Shown: positions 6,872-15,311 of the stretch, piece after piece | Layout of the letters: every line of letters begins with the position of its first letter | How positions within the stretch are numbered: the first letter of the stretch is position 1 | Notes under the pieces: model-generated | The model's input: the letters and a program-made list of their open reading frames with translations, nothing else | The model's database searches: none | What the model was told of the DNA's origin: nothing | Program-made: the position numbers and the translations under genes | Assembly: GCA_024698925.1 (NCBI GenBank) | Contig: JAILQO010000086.1 | Location: forward strand, 1 to 39,511 | Source of the DNA: Bacteroidaceae bacterium | Lineage (GTDB): Bacteria; Bacteroidota; Bacteroidia; Bacteroidales; Bacteroidaceae | Reading direction: 5' to 3' | DNA: 39,511 nt

Positions 6872-7966
6872 ATGAAAAAGTTACAAATGATGGGACTCGC
6901 TGCCGTCCTGATGCTGGCAGCATGTAAGAACAATGGTATTACCATTTCTGGTACTGTGGAACGCGACATCGACTCGCTCTCTATCAGCGTGATGCTGAAT
7001 GACAACGGCGATACGTTGATCGCCAAGGTTCCTGTGGTAGATGGCACTTATTCCTGGGCGGGCCAGGTGGACAGCGCCTGCATCATGCGTGTTCACTATG
7101 GTGAGGGTGCCCGTGATTTCTATCGTGTCATCTGCGAGCCTGGAAACATCACCCTTAACATCCCCAAGGAAGGGGAAGATGAGCTTTACCCCAGCGGCAC
7201 ACCGCTTAACGATAGCATCATCGCGTATTTTAATGCAGTCGCAGAAATAAATAAAAGGTATGATTCTTATTTTGAAAGGATTGAGAAAGCTCAGTCCGAT
7301 GAAGAGCGTGATTCGTTGAAAGAAGAACAGTTTAAAATATGGAGAGAGGTAGAACAATGCAAAGCTGGTTTCCTGAGCCGCCATACGAACGACATGTTCG
7401 GTATCTATCTGCTGCGCGAATTCCAGTTCTTTGCTCAACCAGATTTCATCGAGGAGGCCACCCAGCAGCTGAAAGAGAACTTCCCTGATAACTTCTGGGC
7501 AACGTTCATCGCAAAACATACTGAAGGACAGATGCGCGCATTCCCAGGTCGCCAGTACACCGACCTGAAGATGGCGACTCCCGACGGTGGCGAGCTGAGC
7601 CTCTCGGATATCGTTCCTAACAACCGCTACACCTTCGTGGATTTTTGGGCCAGCTGGTGCGGTCCCTGCTGTGCAGAGCTCCCCAATGTAAAAGCCTTGT
7701 ATGAGAAGTATCATGACAAGGGACTGGAAGTCGTGGGCGTGTCATTCGATGCCGACGCAGAAGCGTGGAAGGCTGCTATCGACAAATATGGCATCACGTG
7801 GCCCAACATGTCTGACCTCAAGGGCTGGGGCTGCGAGGCTGCCAGCGTCTATGGCATCAACGGTATCCCCTTCACGTTGCTCATCGGTCAGGATGGCATC
7901 ATCATAGAACGCTGGCTCGTAGGCGAAAAGCTCGCCAAGAAGTTGGAAGAGCTGATGGGAGAGTGA
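6872..7966 (+). CDS. TlpA-like thiol-disulfide oxidoreductase lipoprotein (DUF4369 + thioredoxin fold)
   Basis: This is a 364-residue envelope lipoprotein with a signal peptide and lipobox (VLMLAAC, Cys19). The N-terminal part, about residues 24-120, looks like DUF4369 (GTVERDIDSLSI, DSACIMRVHYG). A helical middle region follows, then a thioredoxin-like domain from about residue 225 with the redox motif WCGPC (262-266) and a cis-Pro region NGIPFTLLI near 332-340. Proteins of this layout in Bacteroidales are thought to reduce periplasmic disulfides. The segment at about 7225-7365, encoding the middle helices, is more AT-rich than the flanks. It is a single gene with its own promoter and a strong terminator directly after the stop. 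Confidence 0.9.
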   Translation: MKKLQMMGLAAVLMLAACKNNGITISGTVERDIDSLSISVMLNDNGDTLIAKVPVVDGTYSWAGQVDSACIMRVHYGEGARDFYRVICEPGNITLNIPKEGEDELYPSGTPLNDSIIAYFNAVAEINKRYDSYFERIEKAQSDEERDSLKEEQFKIWREVEQCKAGFLSRHTNDMFGIYLLREFQFFAQPDFIEEATQQLKENFPDNFWATFIAKHTEGQMRAFPGRQYTDLKMATPDGGELSLSDIVPNNRYTFVDFWASWCGPCCAELPNVKALYEKYHDKGLEVVGVSFDADAEAWKAAIDKYGITWPNMSDLKGWGCEAASVYGINGIPFTLLIGQDGIIIERWLVGEKLAKKLEELMGE

Positions 7967-7968
7967 GG

Positions 7969-8001
7969 AAAAAGCCGGACCTTGCGGGGCCCGGCTTTTT
8001 T
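7969..8001. terminator. Bidirectional terminator between the TlpA-like gene and rho
   Basis: AAAAAGCCGG (7969-7978) pairs with CCGGCTTTTT (7991-8000). The U-tract follows the hairpin in the rightward direction and the mirrored A-tract serves transcripts arriving from rho, so it can end both convergent genes. Confidence 0.8.
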
Positions 8002-8030
8002 ATGTTTGCTCGTGAACGTATTTTCTTCGT

Positions 8031-9896
8031 TTATGAATTCATGGAGATCAGGAACTCCTCGTTCGTCTTGGTGTTCTCGAGGCGGCTCTTGAGTTCGTTC
8101 ATCGCCTCGATAGGATTCATGTCGGAGAGGAATTTGCGCAGGATCCACATGCGGTCCAGCGTGGTCTTGTCGTGAAGCAGATCGTCGCGACGTGTGCTGC
8201 TGGCTACGATGTTCACAGCGGGGAAGATGCGCTTGTTGGCCAATGTGCGATCCAGCTGCAGCTCCATATTACCGGTTCCCTTGAACTCCTCGAAGATGAC
8301 CTCGTCCATCTTGCTACCCGTGTCAATCAATGCGGTGGCAATGATGGTCAGAGAACCGCCGCCCTCGATGTTACGTGCAGCGCCGAAGAAACGCTTGGGC
8401 TTCTGCAAGGCGTTGGCATCAACACCACCCGTCAGGATCTTACCGCTGGCGGGAGCTGCTGTATTGTAAGCACGTGCCAGGCGCGTGATACTGTCAAGGA
8501 AGATGACGACATCATGACCGCACTCTACCATACGCTTGGCCTTCTCCAATACGATGCCGGCAATCTTTACGTGACGCTCGGCGGGCTCATCGAAGGTGGA
8601 GGCGATGACCTCGGCGTTGACTGAACGTGCCATATCGGTGACTTCCTCAGGACGCTCATCAATGAGCAGCATCATCAAGTATGCCTCAGGATGGTTGGCG
8701 GCGATGGCGTTGGCAATTTCCTTCATCAGGATGGTCTTACCCGTCTTAGGCTGTGCCACGATGAGTGCGCGCTGTCCCTTACCGATGGGTGAGAACAGAT
8801 CCACGATTCGTACACTGGTGGGATCGGCATAACCGCGACAGAGGTTAAACTTCTCGTCGGGGAAAAGGGGCGTCAGATGCTCGAAGGCCTGGCGGTCACG
8901 GATGCGGGCGGGATTGACACCATTGACTGCGTCAATCGTCATCAGCGGGAAGTATTTCTCGCCCTCATGAGGGGGACGGATACTGCCTTCAACGACATCA
9001 CCTGTCTTCAAGCCAAACTGCTTGATCTGCTGCTGATTCACATAGACATCATCCGGACTGGCCAGATAGTTATAGTCGCTTGAGCGCAGGAAGCCCCAGC
9101 CGTCAGGAACCACTTCCAGTACACCTTCGGCCTTCACCAAATCAGAGAAGTCGTAGGGGAGTGTTTCATCCATCTCAGGCTGTTGCTGCTTGGCGGGTGT
9201 CTGACGAGAGGTACTCATCAGCTGCTCCAGGAATGCGGGAGAGGCGTTCTTGCTCACTGGCGTCTGAGTCCGTGCCAGATTACCCTCGTCGGGGATGGAT
9301 TGCAGGATCACGAAATCAGGCTCATCGGCCTTAAAGAAGTTGTCCACCATTTCTGGTGTGATGATGTCGTTATTAGGCTGATCCTGTCCTTCTGCCATGT
9401 TGGCGGGCTGTGATTGCGCCATCGGCTCATTGACCTGAGCAGGAGCCGCTGCTTGAGGTTCTACAGGAGCCTCCGCTGCCTCATTTCCTTCAGGGAAAAG
9501 GGGAAGTTCCTGGGCCTTGTTGGCAGCCTCCTCGGCTGCTTTTTCAGCCTTTGACTTGCGGCCGCGTTTCTTCGGCGCAGGCTTGGTGTCAGCGTCAGCG
9601 GGAACTGCTACCACCGTCTCTTCGGCGGCTTGCGCTTGGGGCTGTTCGGGCTCCTTCGGTGTTTCTGCATTCTTGGCAGCCTCCTCAGCCGCCTTCTCTG
9701 CTTTAGACTTACGTCCACGCTTCTTGGGCGCAGGCTTCTCCTCGGCTTTCGCAGGATTCTGCGTCAGTTCAGCTTCAATAATACTATAAATCAGTTCCAG
9801 CTGTGGCATAGATGCCTTAGCAGGAATATTCAAGGACTTAGCAATTTCTAGTAATTGCTCGATGCTCAAAGCCTCGAGGTCACTTTTTGTGTGCAT
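8031..9896 (-). CDS. rho: Transcription termination factor Rho, with long N-terminal extension
   Basis: Hexameric RNA-dependent ATPase that ends transcription. The N-terminal Rho helical domain (residues 1-45) is followed by a low-complexity insertion of about 200 residues, then the cold-shock RNA-binding domain ([20 protein letters not shown], from residue 258), and the ATPase core with Walker A QPKTGKT (382-388) and [10 protein letters not shown] (410-419). The insertion holds two near-identical copies of a basic-helical module, [20 protein letters not shown], at residues 54-73 and 105-124, and long Ala/Pro/Gln-rich stretches. Long insertions are known in Bacteroidota and Actinobacteria Rho, where they bind RNA or phase-separate. 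At 621 residues it is some 200 longer than E. coli Rho. A hairpin in the 5' leader may be regulatory. Confidence 0.97.
   Translation of the reverse strand: MHTKSDLEALSIEQLLEIAKSLNIPAKASMPQLELIYSIIEAELTQNPAKAEEKPAPKKRGRKSKAEKAAEEAAKNAETPKEPEQPQAQAAEETVVAVPADADTKPAPKKRGRKSKAEKAAEEAANKAQELPLFPEGNEAAEAPVEPQAAAPAQVNEPMAQSQPANMAEGQDQPNNDIITPEMVDNFFKADEPDFVILQSIPDEGNLARTQTPVSKNASPAFLEQLMSTSRQTPAKQQQPEMDETLPYDFSDLVKAEGVLEVVPDGWGFLRSSDYNYLASPDDVYVNQQQIKQFGLKTGDVVEGSIRPPHEGEKYFPLMTIDAVNGVNPARIRDRQAFEHLTPLFPDEKFNLCRGYADPTSVRIVDLFSPIGKGQRALIVAQPKTGKTILMKEIANAIAANHPEAYLMMLLIDERPEEVTDMARSVNAEVIASTFDEPAERHVKIAGIVLEKAKRMVECGHDVVIFLDSITRLARAYNTAAPASGKILTGGVDANALQKPKRFFGAARNIEGGGSLTIIATALIDTGSKMDEVIFEEFKGTGNMELQLDRTLANKRIFPAVNIVASSTRRDDLLHDKTTLDRMWILRKFLSDMNPIEAMNELKSRLENTKTNEEFLISMNS
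9522..9737 (-). repeat. Two 63-bp coding repeats in rho
   Basis: Positions 9675-9737 and 9522-9584 encode the same [21 protein letters not shown] module. They differ at synonymous sites, so the duplication is not recent or protein sequence is under selection. Confidence 0.8.
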
Positions 9897-9927
9897 ATAA
9901 TAAAGATTAACAGTGGAAAATATAAAT

Positions 9928-9954
9928 GGGTTGACTACTAAGAAGAGTTAACCC
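9928..9954 (-). promoter_or_regulatory. Hairpin in the rho 5' leader
   Basis: GGGTTGACT (9928-9936) and AGTTAACCC (9946-9954) pair over nine positions with one mismatch, between the promoter at 9971-10001 and the rho start at 9896. Rho autoregulates its own leader in enteric bacteria; a similar role here is inference. Confidence 0.4.
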
Positions 9955-9970
9955 TTCATAAAATCGAGTG

Positions 9971-10001
9971 CAAAGGTAGCGTTTTCTTATGAAATGACAA
10001 A
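9971..10001 (-). promoter_or_regulatory. rho promoter
   Basis: On the minus strand TTTG (9998-10001) is followed after 19 nt by TACCTTTG (9971-9978), the full Bacteroidetes -33/-7 consensus. It predicts a leader of about 65-70 nt. Confidence 0.75.
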
Positions 10002-10046
10002 CGAATATGGAATTTTTTTTATAATTTCGCGGCGGAAATCTCAAAA

Positions 10047-11894
10047 ATGGCTGCTGTCAACCCATATTTACAGGTCGAAAACCTCACATTCTCAGTGGGC
10101 GATAAGACGCTTTTCCGCGATATCAATTTTGGTATTGCGGAAGGACAGCATGTGGGCCTGATTGCACAGAACGGTACCGGCAAGACTTCATTGCTCAATC
10201 TGATTGCTGGCCACGAGGAGCCCGAACAGGGCAGCATCACGTTTCGTCGCGACCTCCGCGTAGCCTATCTGGAACAGACGCCTACGTTCCCAGAGGGGCT
10301 CACGGTGATGGAGGCATGCCTATGGCGTTGCCGCGAGGAACCGCGCCGTATCCAGGAGTACCTCACGAAACTCAAGATTACCGATCACGACCAGCCTATC
10401 AGTCAGCTTTCAGGAGGGCAGCTCAAGCGCGTGGCATTAGCCAATGTGCTTTGCATGGAACCAGACATGCTCATTCTCGACGAGCCCACGAATCACCTCG
10501 ACCTGCAGATGATTGAGTGGCTGGAGAATTATCTGTCACGTTCCAGCATCACGCTGCTGATGGTGACGCATGATCGCTACTTCCTTGACCGTGTCTGTAA
10601 TCTGATTTTGGAGTTGGATAACGAAACGCTTTACACCTATCGTGGCAACTACGCCTACTACCTTGAGAAGCGACAGGAGCGTGTGGATGTGACCAATGCC
10701 GAAATCGCACGTGCGAATAATCTTTATCGGACAGAGCTGGATTGGATGCGTCGTATGCCGCAGGCTCGTGGCCACAAGGCGCGCTATCGCGAGGAAGCCT
10801 TCTACGACCTCGAGCGCAAAGCCAACCAGCGGGTGGAGGAGAAGGCCGTTTCGCTACAGGTCAACAGCACCTATATCGGCTCCAAGATCTTTGAGGCAGA
10901 ATATGTCAGTAAGACTTTCCCCGCAGACCCCGATAATCCGGCGAGCACGGAGAAGGTCATCCTGAAGGACTTCTATTATAACTTCTCGCGCTATGAGAAG
11001 ATGGGTATCGTCGGAGCTAACGGAACCGGCAAATCCACCTTTATCAAAATGCTGTTAGGCCTGGTGAAGCCCGACAGTGGTCGCTTTGTCATTGGCGAGA
11101 CGGTTCGCTTCGGCTATTTCTCGCAGGATGGTATGCAGTTTGATCAGGAGATGAAGGTCATCGACGCCGTGCGCCGTGTGGCCGAATATGTCGATCTTGG
11201 CGGCGGGCGGCATCTGACTGCGATGCAGTTCCTCACGCACTTCCTGTTCACGCCGTTGCAGCAGCAGAACTATATCTACAAGCTCTCGGGCGGCGAGCGC
11301 CGTCGCCTGTATCTCTGCACGGTACTCATGCAGAATCCCAATTTTCTGATTCTTGACGAGCCAACCAATGATTTGGATATTGTCACGCTCAACATCCTCG
11401 AAGACTACCTGAAGAACTTCAAGGGCTGTGTTATCGTTGTCAGCCACGACCGCTACTTCATGGATAAGGTGGTCGATCACCTGCTTGTCTTCAGAGGCGA
11501 TGGTGACATCAAAGATTTTCCAGGCAACTATACGCAGTTCCGAGAATGGGAAAAAGAAAGCGCTGTCAGCACCCCTTCGCCATCGAAGAAGCTGCCGAAT
11601 GCTCCAGCCGCGAATAGCCGTTCCAGCCAAACAGCCACGCTCTCCACAACGGGGCAGGCGGCTGAGACGGCGAGGCCTCGCCGTTTGACTTTCAAGGAGC
11701 GCAAGGAACTGGAAGCGCTGGAGTCCACCATCGCTTCACTCGAAGCTGAAAAGACAGCATTGGAAACAGCACTCTGTAGCGGAAAACTCTCTGTGGAGGC
11801 ACTCACGGAGAAAAGCAAACGTCTGCCTCTGCTGCAGGATGAACTCGATGCCGCCGAGATGCGCTGGCTTGAACTCTCAGAGATAGGTAGTTAA
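10047..11894 (+). CDS. ABC-F family ATP-binding protein
   Basis: A soluble protein of 615 residues with two ATP-binding cassettes and no membrane segment, the ABC-F layout (ribosome-associated translation factors). The first cassette has Walker A GLIAQNGTGKTS (about residues 34-45), signature LSGGQLKRVALA and Walker B DMLILDEPTNHLD. The linker between cassettes (about residues 195-285) is basic and helical, with ARGHKARYREEAFYDLE. The second cassette has GIVGANGTGKST, LSGGERRRLYL and NFLILDEPTNDLD. The C-terminus, from about 510, is a Ser/Pro-rich spacer followed by an Uup-like coiled coil. It resembles Uup/EttA-type proteins, more likely a housekeeping factor than a resistance protein. The start follows a TAATTTCG element. 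Confidence 0.92.
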   Translation: MAAVNPYLQVENLTFSVGDKTLFRDINFGIAEGQHVGLIAQNGTGKTSLLNLIAGHEEPEQGSITFRRDLRVAYLEQTPTFPEGLTVMEACLWRCREEPRRIQEYLTKLKITDHDQPISQLSGGQLKRVALANVLCMEPDMLILDEPTNHLDLQMIEWLENYLSRSSITLLMVTHDRYFLDRVCNLILELDNETLYTYRGNYAYYLEKRQERVDVTNAEIARANNLYRTELDWMRRMPQARGHKARYREEAFYDLERKANQRVEEKAVSLQVNSTYIGSKIFEAEYVSKTFPADPDNPASTEKVILKDFYYNFSRYEKMGIVGANGTGKSTFIKMLLGLVKPDSGRFVIGETVRFGYFSQDGMQFDQEMKVIDAVRRVAEYVDLGGGRHLTAMQFLTHFLFTPLQQQNYIYKLSGGERRRLYLCTVLMQNPNFLILDEPTNDLDIVTLNILEDYLKNFKGCVIVVSHDRYFMDKVVDHLLVFRGDGDIKDFPGNYTQFREWEKESAVSTPSPSKKLPNAPAANSRSSQTATLSTTGQAAETARPRRLTFKERKELEALESTIASLEAEKTALETALCSGKLSVEALTEKSKRLPLLQDELDAAEMRWLELSEIGS

Positions 11895-11940
11895 ACCATA
11901 GAACCCTTCATCATTCGATTCAATTGTAAAATATCATATT

Positions 11941-12333
11941 ATGTTTATCAACGACGAACTCATGGACGATTTGTCCGCAAAAGCACAGGCCAGTCCTCGC
12001 CTGCGCATGAATCTGGACCTTCGCAACTCTCCGGAGGACCAATCACAACGCATGTTGAACGCGATGCTTCCTGGAACCGTACTTCCCATTCATCGTCACA
12101 CAACCACCTCGGAGGTGGTTATCATCCTGCGTGGCAAGATGGATGAGATGTTCTATGATGAGAATGGCAACGAGACCCATCGCTTCCATCTCGATCCTAC
12201 GAAAGGCAACTGTGCGCTCAGCATCCCCCGTGGTATTTGGCATTCAGTAGAGGTCTTTGAACCGACTGTCATCTTCGAGGCTAAGGACGGCCCTTATGCT
12301 CCTCTTGCCCCAGAGGATATCCTTGAAAAATGA
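11941..12333 (+). CDS. WbuC-family cupin-fold metalloprotein
   Basis: A 130-residue protein with the cupin-like segment LPIHRHTTTSEVVIILRGKMDEMFYDENG (about residues 41-69, metal-binding His in HRH and Glu in SEVV) and a later His in IPRGIWHSVEVF (about 97-108). The N-terminus FINDELMDDLSAKA and the SPRLRMNLD pattern are typical of WbuC proteins, often linked to cell-surface polysaccharide genes although the reaction is not established. It lies 46 nt after the ABC-F gene and its stop overlaps an ATG of the next frame at 12330-12333, so an operon is likely. Confidence 0.85.
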   Translation: MFINDELMDDLSAKAQASPRLRMNLDLRNSPEDQSQRMLNAMLPGTVLPIHRHTTTSEVVIILRGKMDEMFYDENGNETHRFHLDPTKGNCALSIPRGIWHSVEVFEPTVIFEAKDGPYAPLAPEDILEK

Positions 12334-12353
12334 ATTATCCCATCAATAATATT

Positions 12354-12917
12354 ATGAAACATTCACTCATCCTCGCTGTAGCCCTCTTGTGTCTGACCGG
12401 CTGCAAACAAATCACTAAAAACGAAACGACACCCGTAGAGAAAAAGCATTCACTCGTTGCCTATTTCTCTGCTACCGGCACTACTGGCGCTGTTGCTGAA
12501 CTATTGGCACAGGCAGTTGATGCCGATCTCTTTGAGATTCAGCCGATGGAACTGTACAGCGACTCCGACCTCAATTGGCGTGATAGCCAATCGCGCTCCA
12601 GCATCGAGATGCGTGACAGCCTCTCGCGGCCCATTCTTTCCGCTATGCCAGTGGATTTCCTGCAGTATGATACCATCTTCATCGGATTCCCCATTTGGTG
12701 GGGCGTGGCTCCACACATCATCAATTCCTTCCTGGAGGCCGCTGACTTTGCAGGCAAGAATCTTGTGCTCTTTGCCACATCAAGCAGCAGTCCCATTGAG
12801 CCCGTGATAGCCAATCTCCGTTACACCTATCCACAATACCGTTTCGAGGAAGGACGCTTGCTCAACAATATCACTCCCGCAGACTTGAGTCAATGGGTTG
12901 AAGATTTACGTAAGTAG
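12354..12917 (+). CDS. Lipid-anchored flavodoxin-like protein
   Basis: The 187-residue protein starts MKHSLILAVALLCLTGCK, a signal peptide with lipobox (Cys at residue 17), followed by a flavodoxin fold: SLVAYFSATGTTGAVAELLA is the FMN phosphate-binding loop and IFIGFPIWWGVAPHII the conserved ring-contacting segment. The ATG at 12354 is preferred over the in-frame ATG at 12330 because it places the signal peptide at the N-terminus; the upstream one overlaps the cupin stop as ATGA. Flavodoxins are usually cytoplasmic, so export and lipidation are notable; related exported flavodoxin proteins of unknown partner occur in Bacteroidales (from memory). Probably co-transcribed with the cupin gene. 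Confidence 0.85.
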   Translation: MKHSLILAVALLCLTGCKQITKNETTPVEKKHSLVAYFSATGTTGAVAELLAQAVDADLFEIQPMELYSDSDLNWRDSQSRSSIEMRDSLSRPILSAMPVDFLQYDTIFIGFPIWWGVAPHIINSFLEAADFAGKNLVLFATSSSSPIEPVIANLRYTYPQYRFEEGRLLNNITPADLSQWVEDLRK

Positions 12918-12946
12918 AAATACCGTACAATACACCCCAATAAGAG

Positions 12947-12985
12947 AAAGGAGCTGTGTCGTTATGATGTGACACAGCTCCTTTT
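12947..12985. terminator. Bidirectional terminator between the flavodoxin gene and glnN
   Basis: AAAGGAGCTGTGTC (12947-12960) and GACACAGCTCCTTT (12971-12984) form a perfect 14-bp stem with a ten-base loop and flanking A and T runs. It serves both convergent genes. Confidence 0.85.
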
Positions 12986-13001
12986 CATTGTTTATGATTT
13001 G

Positions 13002-15191
13002 TTATCGGATGAACAGGATCTCGCGATACTTGGGCAAGGGCCAAAGTTCATCATCAATGATGAGCTCCAGCTTGTCCACATGGTAGCGGATGTCCTCAAA
13101 GAGCGGCGCTACGGTGTCGTGATAGGCGATGGCTTTCTCACGCTCGCTCTCAATGCGATTGGCTACGCGGCGGGCTTCAATCAGATCATTCACGTGGGAT
13201 GTGATATAGCTGGTGTGCTCGGAGATCTGCTTGATCAGTGTGAGGTTGTCTTGTGAGAGTTGCTGGGCTGTGGTAGCATCGAAAATCTCCTTGAGTTTAT
13301 GCACATTGTCAATGAGCTGGCTCTGATAGCGTGTGGCTACGGGAATTACGTGGTTCAGACAGAGGTCGCCGAAGATGCGGGCTTCAATCTGAATCTTCTT
13401 GGTGTAGGTGTCCCATTTGATTTCGTTGCGTGCTTCCAGTTCGGCGCGGTTGAAAACGCCCGTCTTGGCAAACATCTCCACACTGGCATCGTCCAAATAA
13501 CGGTCGATGACGAGCGGGCAGGAGGCTTCTACATCGAGACCGCGACGTGCAGCCTCGCGCTTCCATTCTTCGCTGTAGCCGTTGCCTTCGAAGTGAATGG
13601 GCTTGCAAGTCTTGATGTCTTCGCACACCACCATCTTCACGGCTTTCAGCTTTTCTACGCCGTTAGCGATCAGCGCATCTACGCGACTCTTGAAGTCGAT
13701 CAGGGCTTCGGCTACGGCGGCGTTGAGGGCTATCATGGCGCTGGCACAGTTGGCCTCGGAACCGACGGCGCGGAACTCAAAGCGGTTACCGGTGAAGGCA
13801 AAGGGTGAGGTGCGGTTGCGGTCGGTATTGTCAATGAGGATCTCAGGAATCTGTGGCACACCGAGATTGAACTCTTGCTTAGAAGTGAAGGTGATGGCAT
13901 CGTCGGCGGACTGCTCCAGGTGCTCTAGCACGTCGGTGAGTTGCTTGCCAAGGAAGCTGGAGATGATGGCTGGAGGTGCCTCGTTGGCGCCCAGGCGATG
14001 GGCGTTGGTGGCGCTGACGATGCTGGCCTTGAGGAGTCCGTTGTGTTTCCAGACAGCCATGAGCGTCTCCACGATGAAAGTGATGAAGCGTAGGTTGTCC
14101 AGCTGCGTCTTACCCGGTGCGTGAAGGAGTATGCCGGTATTGGTGGTGAGACTCCAGTTGTTGTGCTTGCCGCTACCGTTGATGCCGGCAAAGGGCTTCT
14201 CATGCAGCAGGACGCGGAATCCGTGCTTGCGGGCCACCTTCTTCATGAGTGACATGAGGAGCATGTTGTGATCAACCGCCAAATTCGTCTCCTCAAAGAT
14301 GGGAGCCAGCTCAAATTGATTGGGAGCAACCTCGTTATGACGGGTCTTGCAGGGGATGCCAAGCTCCAAAGCCTGAATCTCCAAATCCTTCATGAATGCC
14401 GCCACACGTTCGGGTATCGAGCCGAAGTAGTGGTCGTCCATCTGCTGGTTCTTGGCGCTATCGTGGCCCATGAGTGTGCGTCCTGTCATGAGCAGATCTG
14501 GTCGCGTGGCGTAGAGGCCTTCATCCACGAGGAAATACTCCTGCTCCCAACCCAAGTTGGAAATTACGTTCTTCACGTCGGGGTAGAAGTAGTGAGCCAC
14601 GTCGGTAGCTGCTTTATCTACGGCGTGCAGGGCTTTCTTCAACGGAGCCTTGTAGTCGAGCGCTTCGCCCGTGAAAGCAATGAACACGGTGGGAATCATC
14701 AGCGTGTCACCCATGACAAAGACGGGCGACGCAGGGTCCCAAGCCGAGTAACCACGTGCCTCGAAGGTACTGCGGATACCACCGCTGGGGAACGAACTGG
14801 CATCAGGCTCCTGTTGTACCAGCTGCTTGCCGGTAAACTCCTCGATCATGCCACCTTTGCCATCGTGCTCGACAAAGCCGTCGTGCTTCTCGGCAGTCCC
14901 TTCCGTAAGCGGTTGGAACCAGTGGGTCAGGTGCGTAGCGCCCAGAGCCATCGCCCAACGCTTCATGCCTTCGGCTACGGCGTCTGCCGTCTTCAGGTCC
15001 AGGGTAGCTCCATTGTCCATGACATCAATCATTTTCTGATAAACGTCAGAGGGCAGGTACTGCATCATCTTCTGGCGATTGAAGACATATTTTGCAAAGA
15101 ACTCAGATGGACGCTCTTTGGGAGTAGGTACATCTACGGGGTGTTTCTTGAACGCCTCACCGACGACTTGAAATCTTAGTGTTGCTGACAT
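13002..15191 (-). CDS. glnN: Glutamine synthetase type III
   Basis: Makes glutamine from glutamate, ammonia and ATP. The 729-residue length and N-terminal FGxY-like region identify the large type III enzyme, the main form in Bacteroidales. Visible marks are GGIRSTFEARGYSAWDP near residue 137, the FIAFTGEALDYK region, NEVAPNQFELAPIFE (about 287-301) for substrate binding, and the ATP-site loop AGINGSGKHNNWSL near 339-352. The start at 15191 (MSATLRFQV) is standard. It lies downstream of mltG across a repeat array. No obvious regulatory motif is seen; group III enzymes are dodecamers controlled by nitrogen status. Confidence 0.96.
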   Translation of the reverse strand: MSATLRFQVVGEAFKKHPVDVPTPKERPSEFFAKYVFNRQKMMQYLPSDVYQKMIDVMDNGATLDLKTADAVAEGMKRWAMALGATHLTHWFQPLTEGTAEKHDGFVEHDGKGGMIEEFTGKQLVQQEPDASSFPSGGIRSTFEARGYSAWDPASPVFVMGDTLMIPTVFIAFTGEALDYKAPLKKALHAVDKAATDVAHYFYPDVKNVISNLGWEQEYFLVDEGLYATRPDLLMTGRTLMGHDSAKNQQMDDHYFGSIPERVAAFMKDLEIQALELGIPCKTRHNEVAPNQFELAPIFEETNLAVDHNMLLMSLMKKVARKHGFRVLLHEKPFAGINGSGKHNNWSLTTNTGILLHAPGKTQLDNLRFITFIVETLMAVWKHNGLLKASIVSATNAHRLGANEAPPAIISSFLGKQLTDVLEHLEQSADDAITFTSKQEFNLGVPQIPEILIDNTDRNRTSPFAFTGNRFEFRAVGSEANCASAMIALNAAVAEALIDFKSRVDALIANGVEKLKAVKMVVCEDIKTCKPIHFEGNGYSEEWKREAARRGLDVEASCPLVIDRYLDDASVEMFAKTGVFNRAELEARNEIKWDTYTKKIQIEARIFGDLCLNHVIPVATRYQSQLIDNVHKLKEIFDATTAQQLSQDNLTLIKQISEHTSYITSHVNDLIEARRVANRIESEREKAIAYHDTVAPLFEDIRYHVDKLELIIDDELWPLPKYREILFIR

Positions 15192-15221
15192 ATATTTATT
15201 TTACGATTTTACAATTTTTGA

Positions 15222-15309
15222 TCCTCAAATCTTTAAATCCTCAAATCTTTAAATCCTCAAATCTTTAAATCCTTAAATCCTCAAATCTTTAATTCCTTAA
15301 TTCCTTCAA
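15222..15309 (+). repeat. Octamer tandem array TCyTyAAA between mltG and glnN
   Basis: Eleven consecutive 8-bp units, alternating TCCTCAAA and TCTTTAAA with slight changes (TCCTTAAA, TCCTTAAT), fill most of the 120-nt gap. The first six units are a perfect alternation. It sits in what would be the glnN leader. Confidence 0.9.
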
Positions 15310-15311
15310 TC

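Noticed and set aside
10047..11894. Antibiotic-resistance ABC-F protein
   Set aside because: The C-terminal coiled coil and core-gene setting fit a housekeeping Uup/EttA-like factor better; nothing points to resistance.
13260..15179. Long rightward open frames opposite glnN
   Set aside because: They are antisense to a gene with unmistakable type III glutamine synthetase motifs and show no family pattern.
15222..15309. CRISPR-like array
   Set aside because: Units are 8 bp with no spacers, so this is a simple tandem repeat.
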